A stretch of DNA of 64,000 nucleotides from Streptomyces sp. NBC_00289 (GCF_041435115.1 NZ_CP108046.1:8680001-8744000), one strand, 5' to 3'. Positions 31,708 through 40,005 are shown, numbered from the stretch's first letter. Translations and numbers: made by a program. Notes: generated by a model not told the origin, from the letters alone.

Positions 31708-32436
31708 ATGAGCACTCCTCCCATGAGCACTCCTCCCACGAACACCCCCCGCGGCGCCGCACAGGGCGCGCGCGCCCGGGCGAGGGTCGAGGTCACCGCG
31801 GCCATCAAGGACGAAGCGCGCAGACAGCTCGCCGCGGACGGGGCCGCCAAGCTGTCGCTGCGCGCGGTGGCCCGGGAACTCGGCATGGTCTCCTCCGCGC
31901 TGTACCGCTACTTCCCCAGCCGCGACGACCTGCTGACCGCGCTCATCGTCGACGCCTACGACTCCCAGGGCGAGGCCGCCGAGGCCGCCCACGCCGCCGT
32001 GGCGCACGCCGATCCGCTGCGGCGCTGGTCGGCGGTGTGCGAGGCGGCACGCGACTGGGCGCTCGGGCACCCGCACGAGTACGCGCTGATCTACGGATCA
32101 CCGGTTCCGGGATATGTCGCGCCCGTGAGCACCGTTCCGTCCGCCTCCCGGGTGGGTCTGCTGCTCATCGGCATCGTCCGGGACGCCCACCGCGGCCGCG
32201 GTCTGGTCGAGCCCCCGTTGCCGGTCGAACTGCGCGCCGAGGCGGAACGGATGGCCGCCGACCTCGCGCCCGACCTCCCGTCGGCGGTGGTCGCGGCACT
32301 CGTCACTGCCTGGGCCGAGCTGTACGGGCTGATCGGGTTCGAACTGTTCGGCCAGTTCCACCGGGTCGTGGAGGACCGCGGGCCGTTCTTCCGGCACGCC
32401 GCGGCCCGGCTCGGCGTCAACGTGGGCCTCGGATAG
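31708..32436 (+). CDS. TetR/AcrR family transcriptional regulator
   Basis: A 242-residue regulator. The DNA-binding helix-turn-helix is LSLRAVARELGMVSSALYRYFPSRDDLLTALI (about 46-77), followed by an all-helical ligand-binding domain with the WHG-like SAVCEAARDWALGHPHEYALIYGSPVPGY stretch. The start region is odd: ATGAGCACTCCTCCC occurs twice in tandem (31708 and 31723) with a third degenerate unit. I use ATG 31708 because GGAAGA lies eight bases upstream; ATG 31723 is only five codons later. The operators between it and the DDN-like gene suggest the target. Confidence 0.88.
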   Translation: MSTPPMSTPPTNTPRGAAQGARARARVEVTAAIKDEARRQLAADGAAKLSLRAVARELGMVSSALYRYFPSRDDLLTALIVDAYDSQGEAAEAAHAAVAHADPLRRWSAVCEAARDWALGHPHEYALIYGSPVPGYVAPVSTVPSASRVGLLLIGIVRDAHRGRGLVEPPLPVELRAEAERMAADLAPDLPSAVVAALVTAWAELYGLIGFELFGQFHRVVEDRGPFFRHAAARLGVNVGLG

Positions 32437-32469
32437 CCCTCTCCGGGCAGGCCCGCAGATCTCGGGGGA

Positions 32470-32489
32470 CGTACTCCCCGGGGAGTACG
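32470..32489. promoter_or_regulatory. Perfect 20-bp palindrome upstream of a two-component operon
   Basis: CGTACTCCCCGGGGAGTACG is fully self-complementary. It lies 58 bases before the kinase ATG (32548) in a 111-base gap. TAGCGT at 32535-32540 is a likely -10 with a leaderless start at the ATG. The palindrome suits binding by the dimeric NarL-type regulator encoded downstream (autoregulation, inference). Confidence 0.6.
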
Positions 32490-32547
32490 CGTGATCACCG
32501 CGCCCGGCTGACGCCCCCCGTGCCGTGCGGCGTCTAGCGTGGCGGTC

Positions 32548-33783
32548 ATGGACGAGCAGCGCGTACGCGGGGGCGGCCCGCCCCGGTCGTGGCGGCACGG
32601 CCCGCAGTGGCGGACCGGCTGGGACGGCCGGCGCGGCCAGGAGCGGACGGTCCGGTGGCCGTGGCGCTCCACGGTGCTGTTCACCGTCTTCGTACTGATC
32701 GGATCGAACGCCGCCGCCCACATCCAGGAGGGTGACCGGACCGCCCCCGACGGCTTCGCGCGCGTGTTGCTGGTGCTCGGTTCGGGCCTGCTGTTGTGGC
32801 GGACCAGGTACCCGGTGGCCGTCGTGTTCGGCACGGCGGCGGCCGCCATGGTCTACCTGGGCGCCGGTTACACCTACGGCCCGGTCTTCCTGACCGTCGC
32901 CGTGGCCTGCTTCAGTGCCGTGGTCGCCGGCCACCGGCGGGCCGCCTGGAGCGCCCTGGGCATGCTCTGGGCCGGGCATGTCCTGGTGGCCCACTGGCTC
33001 TACCGATGGCTGCCCGCGTCCCGCGACCCGTCCGCTTCCTGGGCGCAGGAGATCGTCATCGCCACCTGGGTGGTGGCGATCGTCGCCGTGTCGGAACTGG
33101 CCCGGACCAAGCGTGAGCAGTGGGTCCGTGACCGTGCCGAGCGCGCCCAGGCGGCCCGGCGACGCGCCGACGAGGAGCGGCTGCGGATCGCCCGGGAGCT
33201 GCACGACGTTCTCGCGCACAGCATCTCCGTCATCAACGTGCAGGCGGGCGTCGGCCTCGCCCTCCTGGACACCGATCCGGAGCAGGCCCGCACGGCGCTC
33301 ACCACCATCAAGACCGCGAGCAAGGAGGCGCTCGGCGAGGTCCGCCAGGTGCTCGACACGCTCCGCGCGCCCGGCGCCGCACCGCGCGCCCCGGCGCCCG
33401 GCCTGGACCGGCTGCCGGAGCTGGTGGAGCAGGCGGCGGGCGCGGGGCTCACGGTCGCGGTCGAGGGGCGGCCTCCCCGTCTCGCCCCCGGCACGGACCT
33501 CGCCGCCTTCCGCATCGTCCAGGAGGCCCTCACCAATGTCGTACGGCATTCGGGCTCGCGGCACGCACGCGTGCGCCTCGACCACGAAGATACGGCGCTC
33601 CGGCTGCGGATCGACGACGACGGGCCCGCGACCGGAGCCGACGTGGGCGGCAGCGGCAACGGGCTGGCCGGGATGCGGGAGCGGGCCGCCGCGCTGGGTG
33701 GCACGATCGAGGCGGGCCCGCGCCCGGACGGCGGCTTCGAGGTGCTCGCCGTTCTGCCGTTGAAGCTCAAGGAGGACCGGTGA
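32548..33783 (+). CDS. NarL-class sensor histidine kinase
   Basis: A 411-residue membrane kinase. Residues about 40-175 carry five to six transmembrane helices with no large extracellular domain. A coiled coil (EQWVRDRAERAQAARRRADEERLRIA) leads to the HisKA_3 H-box ARELHDVLAHSISVINVQ (phospho-His near 218). The N-box EALTNVVRHSGS and the G-boxes DDDGPA and GNGLAGMRERA form the ATPase. ATG 32548 fits a leaderless -10; GTG 32539 is the alternative. The response-regulator start overlaps its stop by four bases. Confidence 0.92.
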   Translation: MDEQRVRGGGPPRSWRHGPQWRTGWDGRRGQERTVRWPWRSTVLFTVFVLIGSNAAAHIQEGDRTAPDGFARVLLVLGSGLLLWRTRYPVAVVFGTAAAAMVYLGAGYTYGPVFLTVAVACFSAVVAGHRRAAWSALGMLWAGHVLVAHWLYRWLPASRDPSASWAQEIVIATWVVAIVAVSELARTKREQWVRDRAERAQAARRRADEERLRIARELHDVLAHSISVINVQAGVGLALLDTDPEQARTALTTIKTASKEALGEVRQVLDTLRAPGAAPRAPAPGLDRLPELVEQAAGAGLTVAVEGRPPRLAPGTDLAAFRIVQEALTNVVRHSGSRHARVRLDHEDTALRLRIDDDGPATGADVGGSGNGLAGMRERAAALGGTIEAGPRPDGGFEVLAVLPLKLKEDR

Positions 33784-34445
33784 TCCGCGTACTGCTCGCC
33801 GACGACCAGTCACTGGTACGGGCCGGCTTCCGGGCGCTGCTCGACGCGCAGCCGGACATCGAGGTGGCCGGTGAGGCCGCGGACGGCGAGGAGGCGCTTG
33901 GCAAGGCGCGCGAACTGCGCCCCGACGTCGTCCTGATGGACATCCGCATGCCCGTGCTCGACGGCCTGGCCGCGACCCGCCACATCTCGGCCGACGGTGG
34001 GCTGGCGGACGTCAAGGTGGTCATGCTGACCACCTTCGAGCTCGACGAGTACGTCTTCGAGGCGATCCGCTCGGGCGCCTCGGGCTTCCTGGTGAAGGAC
34101 ACCGAGCCGGAAGAACTCCTGCGCGCGGTCAGGGCGGTGGTCGGGGGCGACGCGCTGCTGTCACCGGGAGTGACCCGCCGTCTGATCGCCGAGTTCGCGG
34201 CCCGTTCGAAGGAGCCCGCCGCCGCCGACGCCCTCGCCGGGCTGACCGAGCGGGAGCGGGAGGTGATGGCCCTGGTCGGCATCGGCCTGTCCAACATGGA
34301 GATCGCCCGCCGCCTGGTGGTCAGCCCACTCACCGCGAAGACACACGTGAGCCGCACCATGGTGAAGCTGGGCGCCCGTGACCGGGCCCAACTGGTGGTG
34401 CTGGCCTACGAGTCGGGGTTGGTGCGCCCGGGCTGGCTGGGCTGA
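33780..34445 (+). CDS. NarL/LuxR family response regulator
   Basis: A 221-residue two-domain regulator. The receiver (1-125) has ADD near 7-9, the phospho-acceptor in VVLMDIRMPV (Asp about 54), LTTFELDEYV and the Lys in FLVKDTEPEELL. The C-terminal LuxR helix-turn-helix is LTEREREVMALVGIGLSNMEIARRLVVSPLTAKTHVSRTMVKLG. GTG 33780 overlaps the kinase stop (GTGA), so the two are translationally coupled and form one system. Its likely targets include its own operator at 32470. The last 40 bases overlap a convergent gene. Confidence 0.93.
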   Translation: MIRVLLADDQSLVRAGFRALLDAQPDIEVAGEAADGEEALGKARELRPDVVLMDIRMPVLDGLAATRHISADGGLADVKVVMLTTFELDEYVFEAIRSGASGFLVKDTEPEELLRAVRAVVGGDALLSPGVTRRLIAEFAARSKEPAAADALAGLTEREREVMALVGIGLSNMEIARRLVVSPLTAKTHVSRTMVKLGARDRAQLVVLAYESGLVRPGWLG

Positions 34446-34690
34446 GGCCCGGACCGGAAGCGCATCAGCACGCTGATCGTGCGGGCCGCGCCCAGGACGG
34501 GGGCGAGGACGAGGCCCGCGCGCAGCAGCAGACGGCTCGCGGTGTCCGGCAGCTCGAACAGCAGCGCCGGTCCGGCGACCGCCCCGAAGACGACCGCCGC
34601 CGCGAACAACGCGCTGCACAGCGCGTATCCGATCTCGACGGTGATCGCGTCCCGCTCGGCCTGATCGCGCCGTCCCCCGTAGCTCCCCAT
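34406..34690 (-). CDS. DUF6332 family small membrane protein
   Basis: A 94-residue protein beginning MGSYGGRRDQAERDAITVEIGYALCSA. It has two hydrophobic segments (about 22-45 and 55-72) and a short polar C-terminal tail. I recall the RRDQAERDAxTVEIGYA start as typical of the Streptomyces DUF6332 family, with unknown function. ATG 34690 is the first Met inside the conserved start; longer frames are not conserved-looking. It converges on, and overlaps by 40 bases, the response-regulator gene, which may limit co-expression. The 208 bases upstream hold no other gene. Confidence 0.65.
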   Translation of the reverse strand: MGSYGGRRDQAERDAITVEIGYALCSALFAAAVVFGAVAGPALLFELPDTASRLLLRAGLVLAPVLGAARTISVLMRFRSGPQPSQPGRTNPDS

Positions 34691-34898
34691 GGGGCCGAGT
34701 GTCACAGCCGTGTGCCCGGCGGGGCAAGCGGGCCCCGCCGGGCACAGGCTTCGGAGGCGTCCCCCGGACCGGGTCCGGCGGCTGTCGGTGCCGCCGGCCG
34801 GTCGCAACGGCCTCCTGGTGCGGTGATCAGCGCCTGACGGGGCGCCTCACACCGGGTCGGTGTACGGACTGCCTGCTGCCCGTGGCCGTCCGACGCCC

Positions 34899-36392
34899 TC
34901 AGTCGCGCACCGTCACGCGCTCCGACTCCTGGGACGGGGAGGCGGCCGCGGACGTCGACTTGGCGACCACGACGGACTGACGCGGCCGGCGGGCGCGCAG
35001 TCCGGTGAGACTGATCAGCAGGCCGGCGACGGCGATGGCCGTCACCACCACCAGGCCGGGCCGGTAGCTGTCGAGGACGGCCTGCGGAGTGGCGTTCTCG
35101 GGGGCGCCGGCGGTCACCGTGGCCGTCACGACGGCCAGGAAGATCGCGCCACCCACCTGCACCGAGGTGTTGAGCAGCCCGGAGACCATGCCCTGCTCGT
35201 GGTCGTCGACGCCGTTGGTGGCCTGGATGTTGAGCGAGGGGAAGACCAGCGCACAGGCCGCGCCGATGAGCAGCATCGACGGCAGGATGACCGAGGCGTA
35301 CACGGGGTCGAGGTTCACCCGCAGGAACAGCGCGTACCCGACGACCATCAGCGCGAAGCCCGCCGCGATCAGCCGCTGGGTGCCGAAGCGGTCGACGATC
35401 GAGCCCACCTTCGTCGAGGACACCGCCACCAGCGCGCCCGCCGGCAGGAACGCGAGTGCCGTGTGCAGTGCGGACCAGCCGAGCAGCGACTGCATGTACA
35501 GCGTGACCAGGAACTGGAAGCCGACGTACGACCCGAAGAAGGCCATGGCGCCGAGCTGGGCGCGGATCTGGCTGCCCGAGCGCAGCACGCCGAGCCGGAT
35601 CAGCGGGCCCGCCGAGCGTCGCTCGACCGCGACGAAGACGGTCAGGAGAACGGCCACCGCCAAGAAGGACAGCAGCGTACGGGCGGACGTCCAGCCCTCC
35701 TGCGGGGCCTGCACGACGGTGAAGACCAGCAGCAGCATCGAGGCGGTGCCCAGGACGGCGCCCGGGATGTCGTAGCCGTTGTGGTCCTTCTCGCGCTCGC
35801 TGCGCGGCAGCAGTTTCAGGCCCGCCACCAGGGCGATCAGGGCGATCGGCGCGGGCAGCAGCATGGTCAGGCGCCAGCTGGCCTCGGTGAGCAGGCCGGA
35901 GAGCACGAGTCCCATGGAGAAGCCGGTGGCCGCGCACGTGGTGTAGATGGAGAGGGCGCGGTTGCGCAGCGGGCCCTCGGCGAAGGTCGTGGTGATGATC
36001 GACAGTCCGGCCGGCGCCGTGAAGGCGGCGCTCAGTCCCTTGATGAAGCGGCTGGCGATCAGCAGCGGTCCCGAGTCGACCAGCCCGCCGAGCAGGGAGG
36101 CGAGCGCGAAGATGCCCAGGGCCACGAGGAAGACCTGGCGTCGGCCCAGCAGGTCCGCGGTGCGTCCGCCGAGGAGGAGCAGGCCGCCGTATCCCAGGAT
36201 GTAGCCGCTGACGATCCATTGCAGCGTCGAGGTGGACAGATCGAGCTCGGTGCCGATGGACGGCAGTGCGACGCCGACCATCGACACGTCCAGCGCGTCC
36301 AGGAACATCGCGGCGCACAGCACCAGCAGAGTGCCCCACAGCCGGGGCGTCCAGCGTCCCTCGGACGCGGGGTGGGTGAGCGGAGAGGTCAT
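34899..36392 (-). CDS. MFS transporter, DHA2-like 14-helix drug efflux type
   Basis: A 497-residue membrane protein. Motif A in GGRTADLLGRRQVFL (loop 2-3), the LDALDVSMVGVALPSIGTELD first helix with motif D1 character and a total of about 14 hydrophobic segments indicate the DHA2 (QacA/EmrB) family of proton-driven drug exporters. ATG 36392 has TAGTCT seven bases upstream on its strand, so it may be leaderless. It is divergent from a MarR regulator with tandem dyads between them, the standard efflux-pump arrangement. The substrate is unknown. Confidence 0.92.
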   Translation of the reverse strand: MTSPLTHPASEGRWTPRLWGTLLVLCAAMFLDALDVSMVGVALPSIGTELDLSTSTLQWIVSGYILGYGGLLLLGGRTADLLGRRQVFLVALGIFALASLLGGLVDSGPLLIASRFIKGLSAAFTAPAGLSIITTTFAEGPLRNRALSIYTTCAATGFSMGLVLSGLLTEASWRLTMLLPAPIALIALVAGLKLLPRSEREKDHNGYDIPGAVLGTASMLLLVFTVVQAPQEGWTSARTLLSFLAVAVLLTVFVAVERRSAGPLIRLGVLRSGSQIRAQLGAMAFFGSYVGFQFLVTLYMQSLLGWSALHTALAFLPAGALVAVSSTKVGSIVDRFGTQRLIAAGFALMVVGYALFLRVNLDPVYASVILPSMLLIGAACALVFPSLNIQATNGVDDHEQGMVSGLLNTSVQVGGAIFLAVVTATVTAGAPENATPQAVLDSYRPGLVVVTAIAVAGLLISLTGLRARRPRQSVVVAKSTSAAASPSQESERVTVRD

Positions 36393-36413
36393 GCCGGAGA
36401 GACTACATGCGCA

Positions 36414-36439
36414 TGCATTCAATGCAAACGCATTTAATG
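36414..36439. promoter_or_regulatory. MarR-type operator region between MFS and MarR genes
   Basis: TGCATT-C-AATGCA (36414-36426) is a perfect 13-bp palindrome. CATT-T-AATG at 36431-36439 is a second, related dyad 15 bases on. The 85-base gap is AT-rich, and both divergent genes have -10-like hexamers right before their ATG (TAGTCT and TACGGT), so both may be leaderless and repressed by one bound MarR. Confidence 0.6.
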
Positions 36440-36477
36440 TCGATGCAATAAATTTCCTTCTCTGCTACGGTGCGGCC

Positions 36478-36870
36478 ATGGCGGCGAAGAAGGCCGAGCA
36501 GGCGCTCGTGGACCAGTGGCGGGACATCCTGGCGCTGCACGCGCGCACGCAGTGTGAACTCGACCGCGTCCTGCACCAACACGGTCTGTGCGCAAGCGAC
36601 TTCGAGGTCCTCGACGTGCTGGCCGAGGCGCGAGCGGCGGACGGTGACTGCGTGTACCGCGTCCAGGAGATCGCCGAACGGGTCCACCTCAGCCAGAGCG
36701 CGCTGTCGCGGCTCATCGCCCGGCTGGAGAAGGACGGCCTCGTGGAGCGCGGCATGTGCCCGGAGGACCGGCGGGGCGTACGCGTGGGGCTCACCCCGAA
36801 GGGGCGCGCGCTGCACGGTGACGTACTGCCCGTACAGCGCGAGGTGCTGACGCGCATGCTGACGGCCTGA
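36478..36870 (+). CDS. MarR family transcriptional regulator
   Basis: A 130-residue winged-helix regulator. The helix-turn-helix is VQEIAERVHLSQSALSRLIARLEKDGLVER (about 56-85), followed by a wing with the MarR motif MCPEDRRGVRVGLTPKGRAL. The ATG at 36478 lies six bases after TACGGT (36466-36471), so a leaderless transcript is likely; longer frames would run through the operators. It probably represses the divergent DHA2 exporter and itself, relieved by the exported compound. Confidence 0.9.
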   Translation: MAAKKAEQALVDQWRDILALHARTQCELDRVLHQHGLCASDFEVLDVLAEARAADGDCVYRVQEIAERVHLSQSALSRLIARLEKDGLVERGMCPEDRRGVRVGLTPKGRALHGDVLPVQREVLTRMLTA

Positions 36871-36886
36871 CGGCGCGTCTGGTCCT

Positions 36887-37080
36887 TCGACTCCAGGTGA
36901 CGCCCGGCCTCTCGTGTTCGGCGCGGACGCCCCACAGCCCGATCAGGCACCTGGGCTCGCTCAACTCCAGGAGGCGTTCGGCCTCTCGCCCGGCCTCTCA
37001 CCTCTGGCGCGGATGCCGACGGCCGAACGGCCCGACTCTCCCCGCTCAACTCCAGGTGACGGCCGACCTCTCGCGCCACA
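36887..37080. repeat. Reiterated 3' end of the TIGR03083 gene
   Basis: Three related blocks start with TC(A/G)ACTCCAGG(T/A)G at 36887, 36961 and 37046, each followed by a GGCCTCTCG-like run, and the first two by GGCGCGGA(C/T)GCC. The block at 37046 is the real gene end (minus-strand codons for Trp-Ser-stop); the two others lie in the 175-base gap downstream. Spacings are 74 and 85 bases, so they are not in frame with the gene. Confidence 0.6.
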
Positions 37081-37786
37081 GCGCGGCGATCGCGGGATCA
37101 CCGCTGACGTCCGGGAACGGCAGCCGGTTCCACAGCGACAGGTACAACGGGGCGGCCGGTCCCGCCACTTCGCAGTCGGCGTCGCCCGCCTCGCCCCGCA
37201 CGGCCGTAGGCGCCTCCTGGGACAGGCGCATGGTCCACACGGCGTCTTCGAGGTCCGTCGCCCGCACCCGCAGAACCCGGGGCCGGTCGCTGCGGACCCG
37301 GCTCTTGGGGCGGGCGTGGAAACCGCGCAGCAACTCGTCGATGCCGTCGGCCGCGTAGCCGGGGGCGATGTGGTCGGGAGTGCCGCCGCGGGCCGACTGC
37401 GCGTCGAACCGGTGCACGGTCGTCTCGTGCGCCTGCCGCCGCGCCCAGAACGCGAGCGGGGAGGGCGCGGGCAGGAAGGACCAGCACTCCAGGTCGGGTG
37501 CGGCGGAGCGGAGGGTGTCCACGAGGTGGGTGTGCCCCTCCCGGAACCAGGTCAGGAGCGCGGTGCCGTCGAGGTCCGGCAGGCCCCCGTCGGGGCGCCA
37601 GGACGTGTGCCCCTCGGCGATGAACGCGGCTGCCCAGCGATGCACCATCCCGGTGTGCCGCAGCAGGTCGCGCACCTGCCACTCCGGGCAGGTGGGCACC
37701 TTGGTGTCGGTCCCGGCCGCCTCGGCGGCCCCGGCCAGCAACCGGCCCTCGCGGTCCAGGATCTCGACGAACTCGGCAGTCTCCAT
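37046..37786 (-). CDS. TIGR03083 / maleylpyruvate isomerase N-terminal (DinB-like) family protein
   Basis: A 246-residue protein of the mycothiol-dependent DinB-like superfamily. The N-terminal helix ETAEFVEILDREGRLLAGAA and the VPTCPEWQVRDLLRHTGMVHRWAA segment (metal His near 53), with the later QAHETTVHRFDAQ (His-Glu...His), give the typical metal-ligand set. Related proteins use mycothiol or metal to isomerise or detoxify; most have no known substrate. ATG 37786 is the first start consistent with the domain. It is on the minus strand after a MFS gene, but 83 bases separate them. Its 3' end is reiterated downstream. Confidence 0.85.
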   Translation of the reverse strand: METAEFVEILDREGRLLAGAAEAAGTDTKVPTCPEWQVRDLLRHTGMVHRWAAAFIAEGHTSWRPDGGLPDLDGTALLTWFREGHTHLVDTLRSAAPDLECWSFLPAPSPLAFWARRQAHETTVHRFDAQSARGGTPDHIAPGYAADGIDELLRGFHARPKSRVRSDRPRVLRVRATDLEDAVWTMRLSQEAPTAVRGEAGDADCEVAGPAAPLYLSLWNRLPFPDVSGDPAIAALWRERSAVTWS

Positions 37787-37869
37787 GCGGGTGAGTGTGC
37801 CCGATGGAGCGGGGTCGAAGGGAGGCCGTCCCGGCATGAGCGGTCGGCGTCGGCGGAGGGGATGCCCGC

Positions 37870-39129
37870 TCAGTTCGCGTCCGGCCTCGCGTCCGGCCTC
37901 GCGTCGGGCCTCGCGTCGGGCCTCGCGTCCGGCCTCGCGTCCGCCCGGTGGACAGCGAGGCCGACCAGCGCTGCGACGGCCGCGAGGCCGGCGACGCTGG
38001 TCAGGGCGACGGGCAGAGAGAACCAGTCGGCCATGAAGCCGATGGCCGGTGGTCCCAGGAGCATGCCGCCGTAGCCGAGGGTGGAGGCGACGGCGACGCC
38101 GGTGGGGCCGGCCGCCGTACCGGCGCGTTCGATGGCCACCGGGAAGATGTTGGCGAGGCCGAGCCCGGTGACGGCGAAGCCCAGCAGCGCCATCCAGACC
38201 GTGGGGGCGAGTGAGCCGGCCAGCATGCCCAGCGCGGCGGTGGTGCCGCCGGCGACGACGGTACGGGTGCGGCCCAGGCGTTCGAGGAGCGTGGTGCCGG
38301 TGAGCCGGCCGACCGTCATGGCGAGCGCGAAGCAGGAGTAGCCGGCGGCCGCGAGACCGGGGGAGGCGTCGAGGTCCTGTTCCAGGTGCAGGGCACCCCA
38401 GTCGGCGAGGGCCCCTTCGCCGTAGGCGGTGCACAGTGCGATGAGGCCGAAGACGATGACGAGTCCCCGGGTGCGGGTGTCGAGGCGGCGGGGCGCGCGC
38501 TCCTCGCGGGGCAGGTCGTGCACGGGCGCCGGGGGTGCGCTGTGCAGCAGGGCCCGGCCGGCCACGGCGCTCACCAGCAGGCCGATGAGGGTGAGGCCGA
38601 GCAGGTGCCGGGCGGGTGACAGATGACCGGCGACCAGTCCGCCGAGGCCCGCGCCGGCCATCCCGCCCAGGCTGAACGCGGCGTGGAAACTGGGCATGAT
38701 CGGCCGGCCGAGGGCGGCCACCAGCTCGACGGCCGCGCTGTTGAAGGCGACGTTGATCCCGCCGTAGCCCATGCCGAGCACGAAGAGCGCGGCGCCCAGG
38801 GCGGGGGCGGTGTGGGCCAGCGCCGGCAGCACGACGCTGAGCGAGAGAAGGACGGCGCAGAACACGGTGACGGGGTGGTTGCCGTAGCGGCGGCAGAGTC
38901 GTCCGGTGAACATCATCGTGAGGACCGCGCCGGCGGAGACCCCCAGCAGCGCGAGGCCCAGGGTGCTGGCGGAGGCGTTCGTCTGGTGCTTGACGGCGGG
39001 GATGCGCACGACCCATCCGGCGAAGAGGAAGCCGTCCAGGGCGAAGAAGACGGTGAGCACCACGCGGAGTCGGGTGACCGCGCTGTGCGGGGCGGGCGTG
39101 CGTGTCTCGGGTTTGTTTATGAGCGGCAC
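37870..39129 (-). CDS. MFS transporter with DARP-repeat C-terminal tail
   Basis: A 419-residue, 12-helix carrier. The N-terminal FFALDGFLFAGWVVRIPAV and the GMGYGGINVAFNSAAVEL region, with TGRLCRRYG in loop 2-3 (a degenerate motif A), resemble the YbjJ-like sugar/unknown-substrate MFS group. The C terminus ends in five copies of Asp-Ala-Arg-Pro encoded by a 12-bp tandem repeat (37877-37936), a cytoplasmic tail absent from typical members. The ATG has no strong Shine-Dalgarno. Substrate unknown; it lies 83 bases upstream of the TIGR03083 gene on the same strand. Confidence 0.88.
   Translation of the reverse strand: MPLINKPETRTPAPHSAVTRLRVVLTVFFALDGFLFAGWVVRIPAVKHQTNASASTLGLALLGVSAGAVLTMMFTGRLCRRYGNHPVTVFCAVLLSLSVVLPALAHTAPALGAALFVLGMGYGGINVAFNSAAVELVAALGRPIMPSFHAAFSLGGMAGAGLGGLVAGHLSPARHLLGLTLIGLLVSAVAGRALLHSAPPAPVHDLPREERAPRRLDTRTRGLVIVFGLIALCTAYGEGALADWGALHLEQDLDASPGLAAAGYSCFALAMTVGRLTGTTLLERLGRTRTVVAGGTTAALGMLAGSLAPTVWMALLGFAVTGLGLANIFPVAIERAGTAAGPTGVAVASTLGYGGMLLGPPAIGFMADWFSLPVALTSVAGLAAVAALVGLAVHRADARPDARPDARPDARPDARPDAN
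37877..37936 (-). repeat. 12-bp tandem repeat, five copies, inside the MFS gene
   Basis: GCGTCCGGCCTC (two copies), GCGTCGGGCCTC (two) and GCGTCCGGCCTC (one) run head to tail from 37877 to 37936. The unit is four codons, so copy-number change keeps the frame and only lengthens the tail. Confidence 0.9.
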
Positions 39130-39225
39130 AAAATCAGGCTAAGCGGTGACCGGGACGGGGACAAGGAAGCCGGCCGGTCGTGGGCCAGGACCGGTGCGAG
39201 GAGACGACGATGACGCGGGTGCCTG

Positions 39226-40005
39226 TCATACCCCGATCGACGGGGGTGCCGGTCCCACCTCGATCACCTCGACACCCCCCTCGCGCAGCCGGCTGCAGGT
39301 CTTCTCGTCCGCCCCGGTGTTGGTGACCACGACGTCGAGGTCGTCCGGGCCGCACACCCGGGCCATCCCGGTGCCGGGGAACTTGCCCGCGTCGGCCAGC
39401 AGGACCACCTGGGCGCTGGCGGCGATCATCGCCCGCTTGACGGGCACCTCGACGGCGGTGGTGTCCAGCACCTGGCCGTCGGGGCGGACGCCGCTGGTGC
39501 CGAGGAACAGTCGGTCGGCGTGGACCTGCCGCAGGTTGTCCTCGGTGAGGAATCCGACCAGCGAGCGGTAGTCGCGCCGGACCACGCCACCCAGCAGGAT
39601 CAACTGGACGGCCTTGTCGTCCTGGAGCTCCTCGTAGACGGCCAGGTTGCTGGTGATCACGGTGAGGGACCGGCCGTGCAGGTGGCGGGCCACCCGGTGC
39701 GCGGTGGTGCCAATGTCGAGCAGAAGCGTCTCACCGTCCTTGACGAGGTTTGCGCACCAGGCCGCCAGGGTGTCCTTCGCCTCCACCCGGACGGCCGCCA
39801 CGTCCGCGAACGGGTCGTCCTCGCCGACGACGGGAGCGGCGCCACCGTAGACCCGTTTGAGCAGGCCCTCGTCCTCCAGCTGGGCGAGATCCCGCCGGAT
39901 GGTGGCCTGACTCGCCCCGATCCTCTCGGCAAGGGAGAGCACGCTGGTGGGCCCGTCCGCGCGGAGTGCGCGCAGGATCAACTCATGTCTTCGGTCAGCG
40001 AGCAT
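39226..40005 (-). CDS. DeoR/GlpR family transcriptional regulator
   Basis: A 259-residue regulator. The N-terminal helix-turn-helix (LADRRHELILRALRADG to SLAERIGASQATIRRDLAQLEDEGLLKRVYGGA) is the DeoR signature; the C-terminal sugar-phosphate domain has LLDIGTTAHRVARHL, TSNLAVYEEL and LLGGVVRRDYRSLVG. ATG 40005 is chosen because TATGGT lies seven bases upstream on its strand, giving a leaderless start; ATG 40017 would overlap that -10. It is divergent from the sugar ABC importer, 528 bases apart, and may regulate it. Confidence 0.9.
   Translation of the reverse strand: MLADRRHELILRALRADGPTSVLSLAERIGASQATIRRDLAQLEDEGLLKRVYGGAAPVVGEDDPFADVAAVRVEAKDTLAAWCANLVKDGETLLLDIGTTAHRVARHLHGRSLTVITSNLAVYEELQDDKAVQLILLGGVVRRDYRSLVGFLTEDNLRQVHADRLFLGTSGVRPDGQVLDTTAVEVPVKRAMIAASAQVVLLADAGKFPGTGMARVCGPDDLDVVVTNTGADEKTCSRLREGGVEVIEVGPAPPSIGV

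Noticed and set aside
37787..39016. Extension of the TIGR03083 reading frame upstream through the MFS gene (about 656 codons)
   Set aside because: The upstream part is antiparallel-frame sequence within the MFS carrier on the same strand and lacks any family pattern; the family domain begins at 37786.
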